Assembly (NCBI GenBank): GCA_964196325.1
Contig: CAXMST010000195.1
Location: 1 to 34,518, forward strand
Direction: 5' to 3'
Origin: CAXMST01 sp964196325
GTDB lineage: Bacteria; Actinomycetota; Thermoleophilia; Solirubrobacterales; 70-9
Length of the DNA: 34,518 nt
Of this stretch, positions 1-7,779 are shown piece by piece. The position numbers were made by a program, and so were the translations under genes. Each line of letters begins with the position of its first letter. The stretch's first letter is position 1. The notes under the pieces were generated by a model, which worked only from the letters and a program-made list of their open reading frames with translations, was not told the origin of the DNA and did not search any database.

Positions 1-755
1 ACCAGGTCGAGATGATCGACGGTCGGGATTCCCGCCTCGCTGAACGGGGCCAGGGTGCTCGGGTCTGTCCCCGTTCGCTCCACCCCGACGACCGCGGAGG
101 AAGTTCCGGCGGCCCCTTCCAGCATTCCGTTCACGAGCGCCTCGCTGTCCTCCTGCTGCTCCGGCTCGAGCTCCTCGGGGATGCCGCCGGCAAAGATCAC
201 CCGGTCCACAGACTCGAGCTCGCCGCTGAACCGTGAGAAGAGGGTGCTGCGCAGATCGTCCAGGGTCGAGCTGCCGCCCGACAGCCCGGCTCCCGCGACG
301 CGGCCGAGCCTCCGAAGACCCTCGCCCCCGCGTCGCGCGGCGGAGAGCCGCACCGGGGCTGCATCGGCCAGGGCATCCGGATCCGGCGGCAGCGATACGA
401 CCGCCACCGCATCAACGGTGGCCCCCGTCGGCGCGAGGGCCTCCTCCACATCGGCCGCGATCTCGGGCGAGAGTTGGTCGAAGCCGACGAGCGCAACCGA
501 CGAAGCGAAGAGCCGATCCGAAACCAGCGCGGGATAGATGCGCCCGCCGAAGTCACGCTCGCGGTTGAGCTCGGTGGCCAGGGCGTCGCGTCGGGACTCG
601 GCGTCGTCGAGGTTGCTGCGGAGGCTGTCCTCCAGCTCCTGCGAGGTGCTGGAGACGACGTCGTCGGCGAGCCCCACGCCGATCAGGATGCCGACCGTCA
701 GGGCGATGAAGACCGCGACCAGGGAGGCCGCGTGGTATCGGCCGCTGTAGCCCAT
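1..755 (-). CDS. steB: SteB/MctB-like membrane-anchored coiled-coil protein (partial, C-terminus outside window)
   Basis: This reading frame starts at ATG 755 and runs off the left edge of the window after about 251 codons, so the C-terminus is missing. The N-terminus MGYSGRYHAASLVAVFIALT continues into one hydrophobic segment (residues about 8-28). A charged, coiled-coil-like stretch follows (about 30-65), then a soluble alpha/beta region. This is the layout of the DUF3186 family, called MctB/Rv1698 in mycobacteria (copper-related) and SteB in corynebacteria, where with SteA it links the division ring to peptidoglycan hydrolase activation. It lies 43 bp downstream of steA in the same direction, the usual pairing. 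A GGAAGG sequence 11-16 bases before the ATG may serve as ribosome binding site. Copper export and division are both reported roles; steA next door favours the division role here. Confidence 0.82.
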   Translation of the reverse strand, partial: MGYSGRYHAASLVAVFIALTVGILIGVGLADDVVSSTSQELEDSLRSNLDDAESRRDALATELNRERDFGGRIYPALVSDRLFASSVALVGFDQLSPEIAADVEEALAPTGATVDAVAVVSLPPDPDALADAAPVRLSAARRGGEGLRRLGRVAGAGLSGGSSTLDDLRSTLFSRFSGELESVDRVIFAGGIPEELEPEQQEDSEALVNGMLEGAAGTSSAVVGVERTGTDPSTLAPFSEAGIPTVDHLDL

Positions 756-798
756 GCTCAGGGAAGCCTTCCACGACCGCGTTCGCGGTGCGAGGCGA

Positions 799-1995
799 TC
801 AGATGCCCAGGGTGTCCTGGATCTTCAGCCAGAGCAGCTCGGTCATGGTGTCAAGCGCGGGCGAGGCGATCAGCACGACCACCAAGAGGATCACGAAGAT
901 CGCCAGGAAGACGACGCCGGAGCCGAGGCCGATTCCCGGCCGGTAGAGCCTGCTGACGCCCTTCGCGTCGACCAAAGTGGCCCCGACCCTGAGCCTGGTC
1001 AGGAACGTCGACGACATCCCCGCCCGGTTCTTGTCGAGGAACTCGATCAGGTTGAAATGCGCGCCCACGGAGACGATCAGCCGGGCCCCGCGCTCATGGG
1101 CGAGGAGCATCGCGACGTCCTGGCTGGTCCCGGAGGCAGGGATGACCACATGCTCGAGGCCGAGCCGCTCGAGCCGCTGACTCCCGGGCGCGCGGCCGTC
1201 GCGGTAGGCGTGGACGATCAGCTCGGCGTTGCCGGCCAGGGCTCGATCGGTCGCCGAGTCCATGTCCCCGAGGATCACGTCGGGCTTGAAGCCCGCCTCG
1301 AGCACCGCATCGGCGCCGCCGTCGACTGCGACGATCAGGGGGCGGACGTCGCGGATGTAGGCCCCGAGCGCCGCGAGGTCCTCGCGATAGTCGGGGCCGC
1401 GCACCACGATCAGGACATGCCGGTCGCGGAACCGGGTGCGCACCGGCGGGAACGCGATCTCGCCGGTGAGCAGCTCGCTCTCCTCTCGGACGTGCGCGAT
1501 CGTGTTGGTCGCGAACTCGGCCAGCGCGAGGTCGATCCGCTCACGCTGCTCCGCCAGGCGCTCCTCGATCTCGCGCTCGCTGAGCCGTTCGCCCGAACCC
1601 AGCTCCTCACCGGCGCGCAGCAGCCGAGGTCCGTCGATCGCGACAGCGTCGCCGTCGGAGAGCAGCTCGAACAGGTCGAGCCCGACGAAATCGATCAGCG
1701 GCACGCCCCCGCGCGCCAGGATCAGTGGACCGATGTTCGGGTAGCTCCCGGTCGAGCTAGCCGAGTTGTTGAGCACCGCGGCTACCCCGGAGGCGACCAG
1801 GTCCTCCGCCGCGATCCGGTCGATGTCGGCATGGTCGATGACGGCGATCTCGTCGCTCGAGAGCTGTTTGACCAGGTCCTTGGTGCGACGACCGCCCCTG
1901 ACCCGCCCCTCGGTCAGACCGGAGGGGGCACCGTTGCGGCGGGTGATCCGACTGGGGCCGCCGATCCAACGCGAGGCTCTGCTGCGCAACTCCAC
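799..1995 (-). CDS. steA: SteA-like cytokinetic ring protein
   Basis: A 398-residue protein of the SteA family (mycobacterial Rv1697 type). The middle contains a thiamin-pyrophosphokinase-like fold with DVILGDMDS near residues 239-247. One C-terminal transmembrane helix (about 359-378) is followed by a short amphipathic tail, so the enzyme-like domain should face the cytoplasm. Family motifs visible are SYPNIGP, FLTRLRVG and LVDAKGVSRLY. In corynebacteria SteA localises to the cytokinetic ring with SteB. The start is GTG 1995. No Shine-Dalgarno sequence precedes it, but a CATAAT box ends eight bases upstream, which fits a leaderless message. It lies 56 bp after recN and 43 bp before steB. Catalytic TPK activity is not expected of this family. 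Confidence 0.9.
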   Translation of the reverse strand: MELRSRASRWIGGPSRITRRNGAPSGLTEGRVRGGRRTKDLVKQLSSDEIAVIDHADIDRIAAEDLVASGVAAVLNNSASSTGSYPNIGPLILARGGVPLIDFVGLDLFELLSDGDAVAIDGPRLLRAGEELGSGERLSEREIEERLAEQRERIDLALAEFATNTIAHVREESELLTGEIAFPPVRTRFRDRHVLIVVRGPDYREDLAALGAYIRDVRPLIVAVDGGADAVLEAGFKPDVILGDMDSATDRALAGNAELIVHAYRDGRAPGSQRLERLGLEHVVIPASGTSQDVAMLLAHERGARLIVSVGAHFNLIEFLDKNRAGMSSTFLTRLRVGATLVDAKGVSRLYRPGIGLGSGVVFLAIFVILLVVVLIASPALDTMTELLWLKIQDTLGI

Positions 1996-2003
1996 AGCCG
2001 CTG

Positions 2004-2009
2004 ATTATG
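2004..2009 (-). promoter_or_regulatory. Putative -10 box of steA
   Basis: CATAAT on the minus strand lies eight bases before the GTG of steA. The spacing would put the transcription start at or next to the start codon. No convincing -35 box is visible. Confidence 0.4.
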
Positions 2010-2051
2010 CGCCAATCCGCACACGCCGGTGTCGGACCGGAGACGGTGCGC

Positions 2052-3725
2052 TCAGGCCGCGAGCAGTTCGCGAGCGTGGCGGTCGGCCGCCTGGTCGTCG
2101 CCCTCGGCGCCCAGCATCCTGACGATCTCGGCGACCAGCGCCTCTCCGCCGACGTGGGAAACCGTGGCTGTGGTGCTCTCCGCGGCGGCCAGCTTCTCCA
2201 CCCGGAAGTGGGCCGAGGCGAGTGAGGCGACCTGGGGCAGGTGGGTGATGCAGACGACCTGACGGTGCGCTCCGAGCTCGCGAAGGCGCTCCCCCACGCG
2301 ACGGGCGACCTTGCCGCCGATCCCGGCGTCGATCTCATCGAAGGCCAGCGTCCCAACCCGCTCCGCCGGCCCGAGCCCGGCCAGGGCCAGCATCACGCGG
2401 GAGAGCTCACCACCCGAGGCGGTCTCAGCCAGCGATGAGAGCGGCATCCCCGGGTTCGGGGCGACCAGCAGCTCAATCGACTCGCGCCCGCCGGCGCCGT
2501 AGCCTTTCGCATGCTCCTGCAGCGACACCTCCAGCCGGGCCCCGTCCATAGCCAGCTCGGCGAGCTCGGCCTCCACCGAGGCCTCGAGGCGGGGCGCCGC
2601 CTCCGCCCGCGACTCGCTCAGCGCCCGGCCGAGATCGGCTCGCGCGGCCTCGGCCTCTGAGAGCTCCGCGTCGAGCTCCCCGGCGCGCTCGTCGGCGCTG
2701 TCCAGCTCGCCGATCTGGCGGCGGCAGCTGTCGGCGTGGGCGAGCACCGCCTCGATCGTGCCACCGTGCTTGCGCTGCAACCGATCGACGCCCTCCAACC
2801 GGGTCTCTACGAGCTCGAGGCGCTCAGGATCCGCCTGCAGCGAATCGAGGTAGTTCCGCAGCTCGGCCCCAAGGTCGGAGAGCTCGAGGGCGAGGGCGCT
2901 GATCCGCCCCCGCAGCAAATCGAGGCCGGGGTCGACGTCGGCCCCTCGCGCCACCGCGGCCTCGGCCTCGGCCAGCAGCGCGTCGGCCGCTCCCTCCTCC
3001 CCACCGCTGAGCGCCTCCGAGGCCGCCGCAGCAGCATTCCGTAGGCCCTCGACCCCTCGCAGCCGGTCCCGCTCGGTGACCAGCGCCGCCTGCTCCTCAG
3101 GGTCCGGGGCAAGCTCCTCGATCTCGGACAGCTCGAAACGCAGCAGGTCGAGGTCGCGCTCGCGCCCCCTCTCCCGCTCGCGCAGCGAGTCGAGCTCGCG
3201 TCGCGCAGCCACGACTCGCTGGTGCGCTTGCCGATAGTCGGCTCGCAACCGTAGGTGCTCGCGGCCCGCAAAGGAGTCGAGCACCTCACCCTGCGCCGAG
3301 GAGAGGGTCAGCTTGCGGTGCTCGTGTTGACCGTAGAAGGCGAGCAGGCGCGAGCCGAGCAGGCGCAGATCGGCTGCCGAGGCCGAGCGGCCGGCGACGA
3401 ACGCCGACGATCGCCCGCCCGAGGAGACCCGCCGCGCCAGCACCAGTTGCCGTTCGCCCTCGGGGACCCGCTCCAGAAGTTCGCCGAGCTCAGGCTCGTC
3501 GCGCAGCCGGGGGTCCAGCTCGAAGACCCCTTCGACCCAAGCCTCGGTGGCTCCGGGTCGGACGATGCCACTCTTTGGACGGCCCCCGAGCAGCAGGTCC
3601 AGCGAATGGGCCAGCACCGTCTTGCCGGCCCCCGTCTCGCCGGTGATCACGTTCAGCCCGGGGTCGAGTCGCAGCTCGGCGCGCTCGATCAGCAGCAGAT
3701 TCTCGATCCTCAGCTCACTCAGCAT
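2052..3725 (-). CDS. recN: DNA repair protein RecN
   Basis: An SMC-like ATPase of 557 residues that acts in double-strand break repair. The N-terminus MLSELRIENLLLIERAEL leads into Walker A GETGAGKT at residues 29-36. The centre is a long, Glu/Arg/Ala-rich coiled coil. The C-terminal half carries the ABC signature SGGELSRVMLAL (about 436-447) and Walker B LAFDEIDAGIGG (about 455-468). The frame stays open upstream for another 74 codons, but that part is unrelated low-complexity sequence overlapping nadK, and the family N-terminus begins exactly at ATG 3725. The gene is 76 bp downstream of nadK, as in many actinobacteria (tlyA-nadK-recN). An unusual AT-rich palindrome directly precedes the start codon. 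Confidence 0.95.
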   Translation of the reverse strand: MLSELRIENLLLIERAELRLDPGLNVITGETGAGKTVLAHSLDLLLGGRPKSGIVRPGATEAWVEGVFELDPRLRDEPELGELLERVPEGERQLVLARRVSSGGRSSAFVAGRSASAADLRLLGSRLLAFYGQHEHRKLTLSSAQGEVLDSFAGREHLRLRADYRQAHQRVVAARRELDSLRERERGRERDLDLLRFELSEIEELAPDPEEQAALVTERDRLRGVEGLRNAAAAASEALSGGEEGAADALLAEAEAAVARGADVDPGLDLLRGRISALALELSDLGAELRNYLDSLQADPERLELVETRLEGVDRLQRKHGGTIEAVLAHADSCRRQIGELDSADERAGELDAELSEAEAARADLGRALSESRAEAAPRLEASVEAELAELAMDGARLEVSLQEHAKGYGAGGRESIELLVAPNPGMPLSSLAETASGGELSRVMLALAGLGPAERVGTLAFDEIDAGIGGKVARRVGERLRELGAHRQVVCITHLPQVASLASAHFRVEKLAAAESTTATVSHVGGEALVAEIVRMLGAEGDDQAADRHARELLAA

Positions 3726-3745
3726 CGCTGCATTGATTAGCAGCG
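3726..3745 (-). promoter_or_regulatory. Palindrome abutting the recN start codon
   Basis: CGCTGC and GCAGCG form perfect six-base arms around an eight-base AT-rich centre (TAATCAAT on the coding strand). The element ends at the base before the ATG. It could be an operator, a hairpin that hides the start, or it could contain a -10 box, since TAATCA ends eight bases before the ATG. It does not match the mycobacterial LexA box. Confidence 0.4.
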
Positions 3746-3801
3746 GGCACCGACGGATTCGCCCCCGAGGCGACGTTGGGACGCCTTCGGTGGGTGCGGG
3801 C

Positions 3802-4665
3802 TCAGGCCAGCCGGCCGAACTTCTCCCGGATCCGGCCGTAGAAGGTCTCGCCCTGAGGTTGGGCGAGGCGGCTGACCCCGTGCGAGAAGCGGACCTCGAT
3901 CTCCGACGTCGGCTCGAGCACCCCCTGTGGGGTCCCATCGACGGCAATGTCGACCGAGTCGCGCTCGCCGAGATTGTGGACGTGCAGGACGTCGTCGGGA
4001 GCGACCACCAGCGGCCGGCTGGTCAGCGTGTGGGGGGCGATGAAGCTGACCACATAGCCCGCCACTCCCCAAGCCAGAATCGGACCGCCGTTGGCGAGGT
4101 TGTAGCCGGTCGAGCCGACCGGAGTTGCCGCGACGAGACCGTCACAGCGCACGTGCCCGACCTCACGCCCTCCCAGGCGGTAGGAGAGCTGGGCCACGCG
4201 ATGGTGCGGCGTCCGCGTAAAGGTGACGTCGTTGAGCGCCGGCACCGTTGAGCCGGAGGGGCCGACCTCGAGCCCAGGCAGCTCGACCAGCTCGAACTCG
4301 CCCCCGAAGGCGCGGGCCAGACCGTGATCGAGCTCCGACTGCTCGGCGGCGGCGAGAAACCCGATCGTGCCGTAGTTGATGCCGAACACCGGCACCTCCG
4401 TATGTGCGTACTCGCGTAGGCCCCGGAGAATCGTGCCGTCCCCGCCAAGGACCAGGCACAGATCGGGCGAGCGGGGCAGGCTCTGCACTTCGGTCAGCCC
4501 TTCCCCCGCGGGCCCGTGGCGCTCGCGCTCCTCCCCGGTGACAACCAGCTCGCAGCCCACGGCCTCGGCGGCCCGGCACGCGGCTGCAACCCCGGCCGCG
4601 GTTTGCGCCCCGCTGGAAGCGGTTAGCAATACGGCGTTGCGGATCCCCTTGGCGGCGGCGCTCAC
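3802..4665 (-). CDS. nadK: NAD kinase
   Basis: Phosphorylates NAD to NADP using ATP or polyphosphate, in the cytoplasm. The protein has 287 residues, a usual length. The diagnostic GGDGT motif is at residues 74-78, followed by GINYGTIGFL, the ALNDV segment of the NE/D motif and the glycine-rich TPVGSTGYNLANGGPIL. The start is GTG 4665, and GTGA overlaps the tlyA stop by four bases. A strong GAGGAGG Shine-Dalgarno sequence sits just upstream, inside the end of tlyA. It is therefore translationally coupled to tlyA. Confidence 0.96.
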   Translation of the reverse strand: MSAAAKGIRNAVLLTASSGAQTAAGVAAACRAAEAVGCELVVTGEERERHGPAGEGLTEVQSLPRSPDLCLVLGGDGTILRGLREYAHTEVPVFGINYGTIGFLAAAEQSELDHGLARAFGGEFELVELPGLEVGPSGSTVPALNDVTFTRTPHHRVAQLSYRLGGREVGHVRCDGLVAATPVGSTGYNLANGGPILAWGVAGYVVSFIAPHTLTSRPLVVAPDDVLHVHNLGERDSVDIAVDGTPQGVLEPTSEIEVRFSHGVSRLAQPQGETFYGRIREKFGRLA

Positions 4666-5456
4666 CGGACCTCCTCGGCGGCGTCGGCCCCCAGATCGGA
4701 AAGCGCGTTCGCCGGATCGGACCCAAGCATCAGGAAGATCTCCCGGTTTCCCTTGGGGCCGGGGAGCCCGGCCGCAGCGACACCCAGCGAGTCCAGTCCG
4801 AGGACGGCGGCGGAGTCGGCGACGGCGAGCACCGCCTCGAGCCGGTCGGCGGGGTCTCGAACCACCCCACCCTTGCCGACCCGGCCGCGGCCAAGCTCGA
4901 ACTGAGGTTTGACCATCGCAAGGATCCGGCCCCCTGGAGCCAGAAGGGGCGGCAGCGGCAGCAGGACCTTGCTCAGTGAGATGAAGCTGACATCGATCGT
5001 GACCAACTCGGGGGCAAAGCCGTCGGGCAGCATCGCGGCCGAAAGCTCACGCGCGTTCACCCCCTCGAGCGAAGTCACCCGCGGGTCGTTGCGCAGGCCC
5101 CAGTCGAGCTGGCCCTGGCCGACGTCGACGGCGACGACCTGATCCGCCCCCCGCTTGAGCAGGCAGTCGGTGAATCCACCGGTCGAAGCCCCGAGGTCGA
5201 GGCAGTGGGCGCCGGAGGTCTCGACCTCGAGCCGAGCGAGCGCCGCCTCGAGCTTGAGGCCGCCACGCGAGACGAAGATGCGCCCCGGGTCGAGCTCGAT
5301 CCGCAGGTCGTCGTTGACCATCTGCCCCGGCTTCAGGGCGCGCTCGCCACCGCGCCCGATCCGCACCAGGCCGGCCCGGATAGAGGTGGCAGCCGCGGAT
5401 CGTGAGGGCGTCAGCCCGCGCTCGGCCACCAGTGTGTCCAATCGGAGCCTGGCCAT
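4662..5456 (-). CDS. tlyA: TlyA family rRNA 2'-O-methyltransferase
   Basis: A 264-residue member of the TlyA/hemolysin A family. Actinobacterial members methylate 16S and 23S rRNA (2'-O-methylcytidine), which confers capreomycin sensitivity. An S4 RNA-binding domain occupies residues 1 to about 60 (LRLDTLVAERGLTPSRS). An FtsJ-like Rossmann domain follows with SAM motif CLDLGASTGGF (85-95) and VKPQFELGR further on. The frame is open further upstream, but the S4 domain starts at ATG 5456. That ATG has no Shine-Dalgarno sequence; a TAGTTT box lies seven bases upstream, so the message is probably leaderless. It is the first gene of the tlyA-nadK-recN-steA-steB run and is divergent from the candidate small RNA. 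Confidence 0.94.
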   Translation of the reverse strand: MARLRLDTLVAERGLTPSRSAAATSIRAGLVRIGRGGERALKPGQMVNDDLRIELDPGRIFVSRGGLKLEAALARLEVETSGAHCLDLGASTGGFTDCLLKRGADQVVAVDVGQGQLDWGLRNDPRVTSLEGVNARELSAAMLPDGFAPELVTIDVSFISLSKVLLPLPPLLAPGGRILAMVKPQFELGRGRVGKGGVVRDPADRLEAVLAVADSAAVLGLDSLGVAAAGLPGPKGNREIFLMLGSDPANALSDLGADAAEEVR

Positions 5457-5463
5457 TGGCCAC

Positions 5464-5469
5464 AAACTA
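5464..5469 (-). promoter_or_regulatory. Putative -10 box of tlyA
   Basis: TAGTTT on the minus strand is separated by seven bases from the tlyA ATG, the spacing expected of a leaderless actinobacterial transcript. No recognisable -35 element is seen. Confidence 0.5.
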
Positions 5470-5549
5470 GCGGCAAGCGGACCGGACCCGGGAGAGACGC
5501 GCGCGGGTGTATGGCCTCGCCCGCGGAGCGAAAAGTCGGCCCGGGCCCG

Positions 5550-5565
5550 TGTGAGCACAATCACA
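5550..5565. promoter_or_regulatory. CRP/FNR-family binding site (TGTGA-N6-TCACA)
   Basis: The sequence TGTGAGCACAATCACA is a perfect palindromic match to the CRP consensus TGTGA-N6-TCACA, which is also used by mycobacterial CRP (Rv3676). Its centre (5557.5) lies 41.5 bases upstream of the start predicted from the plus-strand -10 box at 5587-5592. That is the canonical class II activator position. It is also about 100 bases upstream of the tlyA start on the other strand, so it could affect both. No CRP gene is in the window. Confidence 0.65.
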
Positions 5566-5592
5566 GACAACTCGTACGTTTGCTCGTACGCT
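5564..5592 (+). promoter_or_regulatory. Putative promoter of intergenic small RNA
   Basis: The -35 element is caGACA (5564-5569, four of six bases of TTGACA). A 17-base spacer and the -10 element TACGCT (5587-5592) follow. The predicted start is about 5599. The CRP-type site overlaps the -35 element, as at class II CRP promoters. The octamer CTCGTACG is repeated at 5571-5578 and 5583-5590, which also creates a second, less well placed -10-like TACGTT at 5575-5580. Confidence 0.5.
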
Positions 5593-5598
5593 GCAAAG

Positions 5599-5695
5599 CA
5601 GACTTAGCGACTTGGCCTTGGGCCGGTCGCCTTCCCATAACACATATCTCCTCCCTGTACCCTGAGAACGCCCCACTTCGGTGGGGCGTTTTCTC
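5599..5695 (+). ncRNA. Candidate CRP-controlled intergenic small RNA
   Basis: A predicted transcript of about 97 nt lies in the 257-bp gap between tlyA and dxs, on the strand opposite both. Three parts are visible. The first is a 5' hairpin at 5607-5630, where GCGAC pairs with GTCGC and TGGCC with GGCCG around a TTG loop, with one bulged T. The second is an unpaired pyrimidine-rich stretch (5631-5664) containing TCTCCTCCCT at 5647-5656, complementary to a strong Shine-Dalgarno sequence. The third is an intrinsic terminator with a UUCG tetraloop and T tract. A CRP-type site at -41.5 and a -35/-10 pair precede it. This is the usual architecture of a trans-acting small RNA. I recognise no named family. 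No expression evidence is available, so the call rests on structure and signals alone. Confidence 0.6.
5665..5695 (+). terminator. Rho-independent terminator with UUCG tetraloop
   Basis: AACGCCCCAC (5667-5676) and GTGGGGCGTT (5681-5690) form a perfect 10-bp stem closing a TTCG loop on a C-G pair, the extra-stable UUCG tetraloop. An A-T and a G-T pair can extend it. On the plus strand it runs into TTTTCTCGTTCT. The stem also lies 21 bp after the dxs stop and may end dxs transcripts on the minus strand, but there the T tract is only TTCTC. The tetraloop and tail orientation favour plus-strand use. Confidence 0.75.
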
Positions 5696-5713
5696 GTTCT
5701 GGGAGCGGGTTTC

Positions 5714-7726
5714 CTAGCCGGAGACGGTGCGAGCGGAGCTGATCGCATTGAGCACGCGAGCGGCGATCTGAGGGCCGTCCAGACCGACCTCCTCGCGCAG
5801 CAGCGCCGGCTTGCCGTGAGTCACATAGCGGTCGGGGAGGCCGAGCCGCAGAATCCGGGCCCGGTCGCGGGGAAGGTTGTCCTCGGCGTGCTCGAGCACG
5901 GCGGCGCCGAAGCCGCCGGCGAGGACGTTCTCCTCGACCGTCACCACGAGCTCGTGCTCCGAGCAGAGCCGGGCGACCAGCTCGCCGTCGATCGGCTTGG
6001 CGAAGCGCCCGTCCGCGACGGTCGGGGTCAGGCCGCCCTCGGCGAGCTGCTCGGCCGCGTCGTTGGCAGCCTGCACGCCCCAGCCGTAGCCCAGCAACGC
6101 GACCCGCTCCCCCTGTTGGAGGATCTCCCCGGTGCCGATCGGGATCTCGGTCGGGCGATCCGGCAGCGGCACCCCGGCCCCCGCTCCACGCGGGTAGCGG
6201 AAGGCGACCGGGCCCTTGTGGGACAGCGCCGTGCGCAGCATGTGGACCAGCATCGCCTCGTCGCGCGGGGCCATCACGACCACGTTCGGGATCGGGCGGA
6301 AGTAGGAGACGTCGATGAAACCGTGGTGGGTCGGGCCGTCGTCGCCAACCAGACCGGCACGGTCCATCGCGAAGACCACGTCGAGCTCCTGCAGGCAGAC
6401 GTCGTGGACGATCTGATCGAAGGCGCGCTGCAGGAAGGTGGAGTAGATCGCGCAGACCGGCTTGGCCCCCTGCAGAGCCAGCCCTGAGGCGAAGAGCACC
6501 GCATCCTGCTCGGCGATGCCGACGTCGACGTATTGGTCGGGGACCTCCTCGCAGAGCTCGCTGAGCCCGGTCCCGCCGGCCATCGCGGCGGTGATCCCGA
6601 TCACGCGGGAATCCCGCTTCGCCTCGGCGACCAAGGCGTCCGCGAAGACCGAGGTGTAGGCCGGCGCCGAGACCTTCGGCGGGGGCTCCTCGAGCTTCTC
6701 GGGAGCGATCGACACCGGTGCGTCGGACTCTTGCACCGGTACCGGCTTCGGCTTCGAGGGGGCCGGCTTGCGATCGACGATCGAGCCGGGCTTCGCCGCA
6801 TGCCACTTCTCCATCCCCTCCAGGCCGCCGTCCTCGGCGGGGCCGAAGCCCTTGCCCTTGACCGTGTGAATGTGGAGCACGACAGGGCGATTGGCGGCGA
6901 GCGCGTCGCGCAACGACGCGCGTAGGGCGACCATGTCATGGCCGTCGATCACGCCCATATACGCGAGATCGAGCTCCTCGAAGAGCAGGCCCGGCGCCCA
7001 GTAGGACTTGATCGCGGACTTGATCTCGGGACCGAGCCGCTCCACCCGGCGCCCCAAGCCGAGCGGCAGCTTCGTGAGCCGCTCCTCGACATCCCCGCGC
7101 GCTTCGTAGAGGCGGCGGTTGAGGCGAAAGTGGTTGAAGTAGCGGGACAGGGCCCCGACGTTGGGCGAGATCGACATGCCGTTGTCGTTGAGCACGATCA
7201 CGATCGGCGTCTGCAGACCGCCCGCGTGGTGTAGCGCCTCATAGGCGACGCCACCGGTCAGCGCCCCGTCGCCGATCACCGCGACGACCTTGCCGTCCTC
7301 GCCGATCCCGCGTCGCATCGCCTCCTTGATGCCGACCGCGTATCCGATCGAGGTCGAGGCGTGACCGGCCCCCATGATGTCGTGGGGCGACTCCTCGATC
7401 GAGCAGAACGGGGCGAGCCCGCCGTACTGGCGGATCGTCTCGAGCCGATCCTTGCGGCCGGTGAGGATCTTGTGCGGGTAGGCCTGATGGCCGACGTCCC
7501 AGAGTGTCTTGTCGGTGGGCGAGTCGAGCAGGCTATGCAGCGCCACGGCCAGCTCACAGGTCCCGAGGTTGGCGCCGAAATGACCGCCGATCTCGCCGAT
7601 CGTGTCGATCACCAGCTCACGGGTCTCCTGGGCGACCTGCTGGAGCTCGGCGTCGTCGAGGCCCTTGAGGTCGGCGGGTCCATCGATGGCGTCGAGGAGG
7701 CGTTGGCTCTTTTCTTCGTCACCCAT
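5714..7726 (-). CDS. dxs: 1-deoxy-D-xylulose-5-phosphate synthase
   Basis: Condenses pyruvate and glyceraldehyde 3-phosphate with thiamin diphosphate, the first step of the methylerythritol phosphate pathway. The 670-residue protein is slightly longer than usual. It carries WDVGHQAYPHKILTG (76-90), the ThDP-binding GDGALTGG (152-159) with NDN (180-182), and the AMDRAGLVGDDGPTHHG signature of the central domain. A Pro/Lys/Glu-rich linker (about 320-353) separates the first and second transketolase domains; most homologues have a shorter linker. The start ATG 7726 leaves a short extension before the family RLLDAIDGPADL segment. It lies 53 bp after ispA, whose product uses the same pathway downstream, and ends just before a terminator hairpin shared with the small RNA. 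Confidence 0.97.
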   Translation of the reverse strand: MGDEEKSQRLLDAIDGPADLKGLDDAELQQVAQETRELVIDTIGEIGGHFGANLGTCELAVALHSLLDSPTDKTLWDVGHQAYPHKILTGRKDRLETIRQYGGLAPFCSIEESPHDIMGAGHASTSIGYAVGIKEAMRRGIGEDGKVVAVIGDGALTGGVAYEALHHAGGLQTPIVIVLNDNGMSISPNVGALSRYFNHFRLNRRLYEARGDVEERLTKLPLGLGRRVERLGPEIKSAIKSYWAPGLLFEELDLAYMGVIDGHDMVALRASLRDALAANRPVVLHIHTVKGKGFGPAEDGGLEGMEKWHAAKPGSIVDRKPAPSKPKPVPVQESDAPVSIAPEKLEEPPPKVSAPAYTSVFADALVAEAKRDSRVIGITAAMAGGTGLSELCEEVPDQYVDVGIAEQDAVLFASGLALQGAKPVCAIYSTFLQRAFDQIVHDVCLQELDVVFAMDRAGLVGDDGPTHHGFIDVSYFRPIPNVVVMAPRDEAMLVHMLRTALSHKGPVAFRYPRGAGAGVPLPDRPTEIPIGTGEILQQGERVALLGYGWGVQAANDAAEQLAEGGLTPTVADGRFAKPIDGELVARLCSEHELVVTVEENVLAGGFGAAVLEHAEDNLPRDRARILRLGLPDRYVTHGKPALLREEVGLDGPQIAARVLNAISSARTVSG

Positions 7727-7779
7727 CGCGACCGCCGATTGTCTCAGGTTGGCTGCCCAGAGAGGGTCGGGGGGCCGAC

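Noticed and set aside
754..2004. 416-codon plus-strand open frame opposite steA
   Set aside because: Antisense shadow typical of GC-rich codon use; no family features, and steA on the other strand is well supported. The same holds for the plus-strand frame at 20688-21911 opposite mltG and many others.
5604..6806. 400-codon minus-strand frame overlapping dxs
   Set aside because: Lies out of frame inside dxs and is Arg/Gly-rich low-complexity sequence. Its last 13 codons are discussed separately.
7766..7779. GTCGG-N4-CCGAC hairpin after ispA as terminator
   Set aside because: Short GC hairpin without a T tract, between two genes that are probably co-transcribed.
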